Source: Penium margaritaceum
Taxonomy: Eukaryota; Streptophyta; Zygnematophyceae; Desmidiales; Peniaceae
NCBI GenBank assembly: GCA_023375785.1
Contig: SZWC01006756.1
Location: 81,636-106,974 of the forward strand
DNA length: 25,339 nt
Direction of reading: 5' to 3'
Position numbers and translations under genes: made by a program. The first letter of the stretch is position 1. Each line of letters opens with the position of its first letter. The notes beneath the pieces are model-generated. The model was not told where the DNA came from, made no database searches, and was given only the letters and a program-made list of their open reading frames with translations. Of the stretch, positions 18,251-25,339 are shown one piece after another.

Positions 18251-19018
18251 CCCAAGATTCAGTCCACATCCTCTACGAAGAATCCACCGACTCATTTTGC
18301 CCCCAAGCTCTTGCCCGTCCCATCTCCCCACTTGTGCAGTCAAACCGCGGACTGTCCTGAGCACACATGCGCATCCTCTCCACCCTCCTTCCTGGCATCC
18401 CCAGCCCATCCAACGCCACACTTATTACTTCACCCTCCATTGCTCTGACAATCTCCCCAATAAGCCACATGGAAAACACCCCATCTGGCATTCTTTTCAT
18501 CCCTTCCCTCCCACCATCCCCCATTGCCTCAGTCATTTTTTGGCACAACCACACTATTGCTCACATAGCAACTGTTGAAGATTGCCCCTCTACATGTCCA
18601 AGTGCGGCGACGGGAGGCGCTACCGAGCCGCCAGAGAGAGGAAATTCCTCGTCGTTGGATCTGGAGAATTAAGGATTGCTCGGATGTTAAAATGGAGGAT
18701 TTTCCCTGAAAGGTGACAAGTTGCTGAATGCGGTGGAAGTTGTTTCACCAGAATCGGACTAGTAATGAGGGAGATATGGGCTTCCAAAGTTGGGGTGTGC
18801 TCGGCGGCTCTGGGAGCTGGCCGCGGTTCCGGCAGCTTCGAGAGCACAGAAGACCCGTCGGGCCACATTGGAACTGCACCCTAGTTTCTGGAAAAGGGTT
18901 ATGGGCCCACAGCCCTGACCGGTCTACAAATCGCTCACGGCTTTCGCGGTGGACGGGATCGTCATCGGGGACGACATCACCGTCAAACTCTGAGGTCCTG
19001 GAGTTGAAGACTGCGCAA
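18251..19018. other. Junction zone between elements C and D; no gene recognised
   Basis: To about 18600 the plus strand is C-rich and G-poor, like element C. Beyond that the composition is balanced and GC-richer, like element D. Neither the 3' LTR of C nor a 5' LTR or primer site for D can be recognised. The open frame 18728-19153 has no familiar motif before the gag start of D. Confidence 0.5.
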
Positions 19019-19790
19019 ATGGCGCAGAAGGAGACACAGCCCATCCAAAAGTATGCAAGTGGCCCTGGCGATGGAGGTGGCACTTCAAGCTGCACCTCCT
19101 GCATAAGGGGTTGCTGGAGGTCATCAAGGGACTGGAAGTCCTCAACAAAGTGATGGCGACGGAAGCGCAAAAGGAGGCCTTCACAAAGAAGAACATGGAG
19201 GCGCTCATGCAGCTGGTGTCTGGGACGACCTAGTCGCACTGGGGCTACATCCAGGGCTGCAAGCTAGCAGCCAAAGCTTGGCAAAAATTCTGTGCCATGC
19301 ATCAATCCAAGCCGCTGGCGAGCAAAATCTTCGCAATGAAGCGACTCCTGACAATGAGAATCGAGGAGGGAGATGATGTCATCACCGCCATGCAGTAGAC
19401 CAAGTTGCTCGCCTCACAGTGTAATGAAATGGGATGAAAGATGGACACGCAGCTGCAGGCAATGGCCCTCCTCATGGCCCTTCCTGACAGTTGAAGCCCT
19501 CTCATTACAGTCTTGGGAGGATGCGCAGAGGACAAGCTCACCTATGGCGCAGTCAAAGAGTACATCCGCAACGAGGCATAGCGACGAGCTGCGTGGAGTC
19601 CTCGTCGTCCTCATCGGCCCTCGTCACCAAAACACGTGGTGGCGGAAGCGAGGCCAAGGGAGTTGGCGGACATCACGGCGGCAAGAAGGGTGCCAAGAAG
19701 GGTGCGTGCCGAAATTGCGGCAAGGAGGGCCACTGGGCCCGTGAGTGCACCGAGGAGGCAAAGGTCGGCGGCAAGGATACCAAAGGCAAG
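19019..19790 (+). pseudogene. Element D gag with CCHC zinc knuckle, degraded
   Basis: The ATG at 19019 gives MAQKETQPIQKYAS, a plausible gag start. The frame then shifts near 19060 into WHFKLHLLHKGLLEVIKGLE, the usual gag region around the tryptophan. LAAKAWQKFCAMHQSKPLAS, AMKRLLTMRIEEGDDV and LTYGAVKEYIRNEA match the helical core of copia gag. In-frame stops occur at 19230, 19396, 19435, 19492 and about 19578. A later frame carries a perfect zinc knuckle, CRNCGKEGHWAREC, at 19707-19748, which would bind the genomic RNA. Confidence 0.85.
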
Positions 19791-20225
19791 AAGGCCCTCG
19801 TCAATGACCCTCAAAACCACTACCTCAAGAAGGCCAACCGGCGATGCCTTGACTCCAGAGCGGAGGAGCATATCCAAGTCGAGAAGGTCGGGTTCATCAA
19901 CTACACCAAGTCCAACAAATCCATAGTGGTCGCGAACGACAAGGTCAAGCTCGCGGCTGGCCAAGGAGACGTGGACGTGGAGGTGGTGGTTGGTGGGAAG
20001 CGGGTACTGTGCGTCATCAAGGACGTGCAGCACGTATCCGGCTTGGCTGACATTCTAAGTGTCAGCCGCTGGCTGACAAGGGGTACGAGGTGCTCTTTAG
20101 GAGAAGAGGGGTTGTCGTGTGAACGGACGGTGGCGGCAAGCTGGTGCTGGAGGCTAAGCTCGAGGGAGGCCTCTACATTGTGGAGACCAAGGTGATCCTC
20201 GCAGCGACAGACTCAACAGACTTGT
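19791..20225 (+). pseudogene. Element D aspartic protease, active site altered
   Basis: The frame is continuous with the zinc knuckle. The active-site block reads CLDSRAEEHI, with D-S-R at 19851-19859 in place of D-S-G, so the conserved Gly is Arg. Downstream are LAAGQGDVDVEVVVGG, VLCVIKDVQHV and ADILSVSRW, the usual protease end. The frame shifts after 20060 and stops at 20193-20195. It is probably inactive from both changes. Confidence 0.85.
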
Positions 20226-21167
20226 AGGAACGCACCGTCAACCTGGCTAAAGGAGGGGGAGCTGATCTAGAGCTCTGGCACCGAGGACTCGAGCATTCCT
20301 CACCCGCAGTTTTTAAGGAAATGGTGAAGTGCGAGCTGCTACGCGGTCTCGTCATCAACGGTGCGGAAAAGGTGACAGATGCAGCAAAGTACAAAAAGTG
20401 CGAGCCTTGCAATTTGTGCAAGGTACGGCGCAAACCGTTCAACGAGAACGTGAATCGCGCCTCGGACCTGCTGGAGGTCGTGCACAGTGACGTGTGCAGA
20501 GCATTCAAGATGGCGTAAAAGAGCGGCGTGCGTTACTTCGTCACCTTCATAGATGACTACAGCAGAAAAATCTATGTGTATCTCATGAAGCGGAAAGGCG
20601 AGGTCTTGGACCGGCTGAAGGAGTATGTCGCCGCGATGGAGAGGCAGAGTGACCGGAAGGTCAGAGTGCTACGCAACGTCAACAACAGAGAGTACATGGG
20701 CTGTAGCGGGTGGATGAAGCAGCACGACATAAAATGGGAATAAACTATGCCGTATTCACCTTAGTCAAATGGCGTGGTAGAGCGGGCTAACCAGACACTG
20801 CTAAACATGGTAAGGACCATGTTGGTGGATGCGGAGTTTTTTGCAAAGCTTCTGGGCAGAAGTTGTGTGTACGGCGAGCTACACCATCAACCTCACTCCT
20901 AGAGCACTGTTGAGGGGGAGGAGCAGTTGGAAGACGTCGCAGGAGGTTTGGAGCGGGCGCAAGCCAAGTGTGGCACACTTGAAAGTGTTCGCGCGCAAGG
21001 CGCACGCGATGGTGCAGGCTCCGCAGAGGCGCGATAGCAAGCTGGATCCGCGGGCAAATTCATATCTCTTCCTTGGCTATGAGAGCGCGCATAAGGCGTA
21101 CAGGCTCTGCGACATGCGCAAGGAGGAGGTAATTCACAGCCGAGACGTCGATTTTGACGAGCAGTAG
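20226..21167 (+). pseudogene. Element D integrase, inactive
   Basis: The zinc domain is well kept: ELWHRGLEHSSP, then CEPCNLCK. The catalytic core starts EVVHSDVCRAF (first Asp), stops at 20516-20518, and continues in frame with RYFVTFIDDYSRKIYVYLMKRK. The second Asp region reads RNVNNREYMG, where RxDNGGEY is usual, so the catalytic Asp is Val. There are stops near 20741 and 20762 before NGVVERANQT, which keeps the Glu. After a frameshift near 20835, the C-terminal part is open (FWAEVVCTASYTINLTPRA, HLKVFARKAHAM, SYLFLGYESAHKAYRL and EVIHSRDVDFDEQ) to a TAG at 21165. Confidence 0.9.
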
Positions 21168-22441
21168 AGCTACATCAGCAGCAAGGATGTGGGCATGGTG
21201 GACTCCCCAAAGACGGGGGAGTGGTTCTAGCTCCTTGACAACGAGAAGGAGCCGGCGGATGCCAAAGTTGAGGATGCGACATCAGAGTGCGAAGGTGCAC
21301 CAGCGATGGCAGCCAACGTGAAGGACTCCGATGACGATCAAGCTGATGAGGAGATCCACTAGAAGGATCCGGCAGAGAAGGCACCAAGGGTGCCAAGGCG
21401 CGCACTCTCCGCAGATTATGCATCGGGCGTTGGTGGAAAATCCACCGGACGCGCCGGTCGTTCAGGCGATGTTTTGCCGGAGCGAGAGAGATCCATGGGG
21501 AGCCGTCCGGTTGATGATTCACCGGAGCGTGCTGAGTCGGAGGGATCGCAGCATAACAAGGATGCGCCACCAAAACTACCGCGCCGTAGCGAGAGGCAGC
21601 AAAAAGCAAGGAAGCGCTTCGACGCAAGCACCGGTCGATGGATAGGCATGACGCAGTGCATATTGGCTGCATCAACGGAGCCGACTACCGTGCAAGAGGC
21701 GCTTGCACGGCCCAAAGGGGATCAATGGGAGGCGGCCATCAAATCGGAGCTAGCGTCCATCACGGAAAATGATACGTGGGAGCTGGTTGACAGGCCGAAA
21801 GATGCCGAGGTCATCGGCTCAACGTGGGTCTTTAAGACCAAGTTCACAAAAGAAGAGCGGGAGGATATGGCAGGGCTCCCCTACCAATTAGCGGTGGGCA
21901 GCTTCATGTATGCCATGGTGGTGACTCGACCGGACCTGGCCTACGCGGTGGGCCAAATGAGTAGGTACGAGGCCGATCGAGGGCCACTACACTGGCAGGT
22001 GGTCAAGCGCATCCTCCGCTACCTGCAGGCGACGCGGCACGCGTGCCTGAGGTTTGACGGCAACGGGCGGGCGGACCCTTTGCGTCTGGTCTGCTACACG
22101 GACGTAGACTACGCTGGTGATGTGGACAAGTGGAAGTCCACATCCGGCTATGTGTTCTTCGTCGCTGGTGCAACGGTCTCGTGGTGCAGTAGGAAATCGG
22201 ATTACGTTGCCACCTCCACAGTGGAAGCAGAGTATATCGCGCTGGCCGAGGTGGTCAAGGAGGCGATGTGCCTCCGCAAGTTGCTGGGAGAGGTAGGCGT
22301 GCCGCAACACGAGCCTACGGTGGTGCAAGAGGACAATACTAGCTCTATGTCGCTGACCAACAACCCAACGCAGCACAGGAGGACGAAACATATCGACGAG
22401 CGTTATCACTACGCAAGGGACATGGTTGAAAAGGGGCAGGT
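21168..22441 (+). pseudogene. Element D linker and RT-RNase H with in-frame loss of the RT core
   Basis: An acidic linker with stops at 21228 and 21361 leads into a 365-codon open frame (21390-22487). It encodes RSERQQKARKRFDAS, TVQEALARPKGDQWEAAIKS and ELVDRPKDAEVIGSTWVFKT, the start of RT. Then, near 21855-21875, it jumps in frame to EDMAGLPYQLAVGSFMYAM, the connection region. The roughly 200-residue palm with the YVDD box is absent. RNase H follows: YTDVDYAGDVDKWKSTSGYV, TVEAEYIALAEVVKEAM, a QEDNTSS block, RRTKHIDERYHYARDMVEKG. The last 14 codons (22443-22484) come from the element E LTR, not from D. It cannot polymerise DNA. Confidence 0.9.
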
Positions 22442-23018
22442 AGTGATAACCCTCTGTATATTTATACTTGTGCGTATGTGCCCTTGACTGTGCAGTACAT
22501 GAGGAATCGGTGGTCGGTGGTGATTCACGCTGATAGCGGAGACACGTGCTTGCCAAGCCTGTCACGTGGCAGCATTACTTTTTTGTCTCGCGCATTCCGC
22601 CGGCCGTCGACCCTTGCCTGCCCCCGCTAGCAGACCTAGTTATGTCCTTAATATTCATGTGGCATACTATGCTCGCTGTGATGCACGACCTAGATTAGAC
22701 CCTCAACTTGCATGTTTGTAGGTCTGTTTTAGGTTTCCTAATTTCTGACCTAGGATGTGACTTCACAGGTGCGATCGCACCGTTTCCGGGCACACAGGGC
22801 AATTTCGCCCTCGCACCACGTCGAGCAGCGGCAAGCTTCGCTCGCCGCCGATGGGTGAGACTCGACTAGCGAGTCTCACCCGTAATAGGGGGCTGACTTG
22901 TTACTAGGGTACTTGTAGTAAAACTCATGTCTTCACCCTAGGGTTTTGGATCTCACGCGCTCCACACTTAACGAAACGAAGCACCATTGGTCCCATTCAA
23001 TTCGTATTGGTGTTCTCA
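22442..23018 (+). repeat. 5' LTR of element E (about 577 bp)
   Basis: The right end is CA at 23017-23018, directly before the primer-binding site. The left end is set by alignment with the element B LTR: AGTGATAACC here against TGTGATAACC in B, so the terminal T has mutated. Shared landmarks are GGCCGTCGACCC (22602) and GACCTAGTT (22633). A TATATTTATA box lies at 22457-22466, unusually near the LTR start. The second half holds several stem-loops. Confidence 0.75.
22768..22881. repeat. Series of perfect stem-loops in the element E LTR
   Basis: GGTGCGATCGCACC at 22768-22781 is a 14-bp palindrome. AGGGC (22796-22800) pairs with GCCCT (22807-22811) over six bases. GGGTGAGACTCG (22853-22864) pairs perfectly with CGAGTCTCACCC (22870-22881) over the loop ACTAG. 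A weaker GCGGC...GCCGC pair lies just before the last one. Confidence 0.85.
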
Positions 23019-23032
23019 TGGTATCCGAGCTC
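23019..23032 (+). other. Primer-binding site of element E
   Basis: TGGTATCCGAGCTC follows the CA end of the LTR. It matches the initiator-Met tRNA site TGGTATCAGAGCTC except for one base. Confidence 0.85.
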
Positions 23033-23495
23033 TCTTTCGGACCTGAGGAGGACTAGAGCCGACCATAGGAGCTGAAGAAAGGGGCGGCCGCCACTTGGAC
23101 GGCACATCAGCTAGGGTCGGCGGGGTGATATAGGGCGGCGAGGCAGATCCAGGGCATCCATCGAGCCCTAAGGGGGCGCGTAAAGCCTGGCACGGCTTCG
23201 TGCATGCGAGGGAAGCCTGGGACAAAGAGCCGCCGTCAAAAAGAGGTTTCACGGCCCACCAAGGGCCTCCCCAAGGTGCCCAACTGCGGCTGTAAGGGTG
23301 GGCAAAGGATTTGGGGGGGGCGGGATCGCACTTGCAGGGTCCCAGGACGTCTATGGTGGCTTCCCCATAGAGCTTCGGGCTCTCGGCAGAAAACTGGGCC
23401 CAAAGTGGGCCCGGTGAATTGCTGCGGAATTTTCCTTGGTCGCTTCCTACACCGTTTGGAGCTAGGCAGACCACCGGACCCACTCCCCAAGCATC
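23033..23495 (+). other. Leader of element E between primer site and gag
   Basis: About 460 nt of GC-rich sequence with overlapping open frames on both strands but no recognisable protein. A run of G lies near 23314. It is the expected position of the packaging leader. Confidence 0.5.
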
Positions 23496-24750
23496 ATGAG
23501 CGAGGTAGATGGGACAAATGGAGGTGTCGGCAGTGCCGGCAATGTCGATAGTGGTGGCAACGTTCCTAATGTCACCCTCACTGCTGTCGCAATGGCGCAG
23601 CTTGGACTAGGCCAAAAGGAACTGTCCCCTCCGCAGCTTGGAACGAGGGACTACCTGGCATGGAGGGACATTTTCTTGTTTTGGGCAGCAGAGCATGGGT
23701 TGGTGGACCTTTACATTCCTCCACCTCCACATGCCGCAACGGACCTCATGCTACTACGGGCATTCAATGCACTAACACGCACACTGCCAGACCCACAAGC
23801 CTACGCTCTACGCCATTTTTGCTTTGGCGGCCGAGGTGAGGATCCCTCTCATCCACGAAGTGGTGCAGCTCGACTGCATGATGCCTAGCGCCACCTGTCC
23901 ATGCGACAAGAAGAACAGGGAATTACTCTCGTCGTGACGTTGAGAGATCGCCTCCGCAACCTCTATCCTAAACCAAGCGTTGCAGTCGATGAGTTTTGGG
24001 ATGAAGCCATGGACATTCGCCAACGACTCTTGGGTCTAGGTACCTCGTGCTCTGTCCTCGAGTGGCTGGACATAGTGCTGCTCCACCTCGGCGAGTAGTA
24101 CAAGGAGTTCCGGCGTGACCTACTGCGCCGCCACCCAGTCGCTGAGATTGATCTCATTGACCTCGCCTCCATTTTTTAGGAGCTGCGTAACTATGAAGAC
24201 AGATTGAAGGGCGAGGCTCGCGACATGACAGCGGCGCCACCGACAGCATATGCACACCAGAGCTCCTCTTCCGCTGTTGCTGCAATGACCTAGATGTCAT
24301 TCACCTCTCGTGGAGGATCCTCTAGTGTGGGTCGTGGCTGGTCTGGTGGCAGTGGTCGGGGCAGTGGTCGCGACCGTGGTAACCGCAGCTACAGTTACTG
24401 CAACCAGACTGGACACTTTTGGCGCCGGTGCCCCTCCCTCCCGCAGCAGATGATGGAGAAACAGCAGTAGCAGTAGGCACAGCAGCAGGAGAGGTAGGCT
24501 CAGTAGCAGCATCTGCCACCCTACCATCCTGTAGCAGCAACCACCTTTGGACTGCCGCCTCAGCATCAGCTTCAGCTGCAGCCACTGCCGCAGGAGCTGC
24601 AGCAGATGACGCCTGGGCCTTATGGGCTGCCCCTACACTACGTGCTACCGTTCGCTACGGCTCCGGTGCAGATCCCAGGATGGGCCCATCACGTGTACGA
24701 CGACATGGCAAACCCGCACATCGATGACATGCAGGAGGCTACGCCCACCA
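23496..24750 (+). pseudogene. Element E gag, degraded
   Basis: The ATG at 23496 gives MSEVDGTNGGVGSAGNV, a Gly-rich start. YLAWRDIFLFWAAEHGLVDL and LLRAFNALTRTLPDPQAYAL form the gag core. The frame shifts near 23815. Later parts include LRDRLRNLYPKPSVAVDEFW, DEAMDIRQRLLGLG and DLLRRHPVAEIDLI. The zinc knuckle near 24390-24431 reads YSYCNQTGHFWRRC: its first Cys is Tyr (TGC to TAC). A Gln-rich stretch at about 24450-24515 contains four TAG codons among CAG codons. Other TAG stops lie at 24097, 24178 and 24291. Confidence 0.85.
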
Positions 24751-25339
24751 CTTTCCCTCCAGAGACCACTGCAGCTTCCCAGCCAGGTCCTTGCCTTGGG
24801 CACACGCACATCACCACATCACACATCTTGCCCATGCACGAGTGGTTGTTTGATACAGTAGCGTCACATCACATGTCACCTCATCGTCAGTTGTTTGTGT
24901 CTCTGTATGCCACTCATGATGTGGAAGGTTTGCGGACGGGCTCAGGGGAAGTGCTACGGGTTGAGGGCATTGCGACTGTTGCATTGTTAGCACCGGGAGG
25001 GGTCATGTGGCTGACTGGGGTTGTGTATGTCCCTCGGCTGAATGTGAACCTGTTGTCAGGGGGGCAGTTGGATCGCCAATTGGGCATGTCAACGCTGACA
25101 CAAGCAAAAAAATGCATGTTTTTTTATGCACACGGTGCATTGCTGGCTGATGGACCCTTGCATGCCGACATGCTGTACCGCTTAACCCTGTTCCCTGCAT
25201 TGCCCTCCAACCGAGCACAAACCCACATCATGACCAAGACGGTCCCAAAGCACACTCAGCTCATCCACAAAAGATTGGCCCACATCAACACAGAACTGGT
25301 CACCGATCTGTTGAAACACCAACTTGCACATGGATTGAG
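24751..25339 (+). pseudogene. Element E aspartic protease and start of integrase (3' partial, cut by window)
   Basis: The frame is open from about 24520 to the window end. The active-site block reads EWLFDTVASHHMSPHR, with D-T-V at 24852-24860 instead of D-T-G, which should abolish activity. Next come TGSGEVLRVEGIATVALLA, VMWLTGVVYVPRLNVNLLSG and QLGMSTLTQAKKCMFFY. LIHKRLAHINTELVTDLL at the end is the start of the integrase zinc domain (H-x3-H). Apart from the active-site Gly the reading frame is undamaged here, the best-preserved stretch of the B/E family in the window. Confidence 0.88.

Larger units (their letters stand above)
12576..18600 (+). mobile_element. Element C: Ty1/copia retrotransposon with coiled-coil gag, decayed
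   Basis: On the plus strand the order is probable 5' LTR, primer-binding site, gag (with an assembly gap), protease, integrase, RT and RNase H. It is clearly a different lineage from A, B, D and E: its coding strand is rich in A and C and poor in G, gag is a long coiled coil followed by glutamine, and the RNase H end reads GHWLRSKFLDYTLQLTHVPG rather than the common TKHI...H form. No 3' LTR is seen, so the right border is only where base composition changes, near 18600. The left border is inferred from a TGTTG terminus where element B stops. Confidence 0.85.
19019..22441 (+). mobile_element. Element D: Ty1/copia element with RT core deleted, cut by element E
   Basis: On the plus strand the order is gag, CCHC knuckle, protease, integrase, linker, a short RT start fused to the RNase H part. 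No LTR of its own is recognised; the listed left end is the gag ATG. The right end is the point where RNase H sequence stops and the element E LTR begins. The gag-integrase style (CRNCGKEGHWAREC, CLDS, YFVTFIDDYSRK, NGVVERANQT) is that of the common plant copia group with a strong zinc knuckle. The whole element lacks both ends in this window. Confidence 0.85.
22442..25339 (+). mobile_element. Element E: Ty1/copia element inserted into element D, running off the window
   Basis: On the plus strand the order is 5' LTR, primer-binding site, leader, gag, protease and the start of the integrase zinc domain at the window edge. The LTR start and the protease match element B, so they are one family in opposite orientation. 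It begins right inside the RNase H of D, which makes it younger than D. The 3' half and the far target duplication are outside the window. Confidence 0.85.

Noticed and set aside
17970..18578. 202-codon frame as a distinct gene
   Set aside because: The first third is the end of element C RNase H. The Pro/His/Ser-rich rest is open because the strand is C-rich.
21987..22565. Minus-strand frame of 192 codons
   Set aside because: It is antisense to the RNase H of element D and the LTR of element E, with no motif of its own.
23016..23551. Open frames on both strands in the leader of element E
   Set aside because: They are GC-rich non-coding sequence between the primer-binding site and the gag ATG, with no conserved residues.
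1894..24515. Alternative genetic code with TAG read as Gln, as in some ulvophyte algae
   Set aside because: Many TAG codons do stand at expected Gln positions, but TGA and TAA stops, frameshifts and active-site losses are just as common in the same genes, and the features fit streptophytes. Decay of CAG codons explains it.

Overview
This window is nuclear DNA from a green plant (streptophyte). The evidence is the last exon of a BOI-type RING-finger gene at the left edge, followed by about 24 kb made almost entirely of decayed Ty1/copia LTR retrotransposons primed by initiator-Met tRNA. I cannot name the species. Nothing looks bacterial: there are no operons, ribosome binding sites or CRISPR arrays, and I recognise no RNA gene.

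Layout. (1) 1-318 is the 3' end of a RING E3 ligase gene, followed by about 0.8 kb with no recognisable gene. (2) 1135-8801 is element A, a structurally complete copia element on the minus strand. It has two LTRs, a perfect 5-bp target duplication (CCATG), a primer-binding site, a polypurine tract and the order gag-PR-INT-RT-RH. All its genes are broken. (3) 8807-9959 is unassigned and holds one orphan ORF. (4) 9960-12575 is element B, minus strand: a truncated LTR, RNase H, RT, a remnant of the INT-RT linker and part of the protease. Most of integrase is gone, and the RT carries palindromes and a 24-bp tandem repeat. (5) About 12576 to 18600 is element C, plus strand, with a coiled-coil and glutamine-rich gag interrupted by a 737-bp assembly gap. 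(6) 19019-22441 is element D, plus strand. Its RT core is deleted in frame, and its RNase H end is cut by (7) element E, plus strand, from 22442 past the right edge. E is the same family as B.

How the parts relate. Every element once encoded the standard copia set: gag shell, aspartic protease, integrase, reverse transcriptase and RNase H. None can work as it stands. Catalytic positions are altered (RT YVND, YVEN-stop and YVED; protease DTE, DSR and DTV; integrase Glu to Lys and Asp to Val), and stop codons sit mostly where Gln or Arg codons are expected. The changes are mainly C-to-T or G-to-A, as expected of long-methylated, silenced repeats. The nesting E in D, and possibly C in B, gives an order of arrival.

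The most unusual items are the CTG-rich leader of element A, the nested palindromes in element B, the chain of stem-loops in the element E LTR, the coiled-coil gag of element C, and the in-frame RT deletion of element D. I did not find a clearly new biological system. The window reads as a copia graveyard next to one plant gene.
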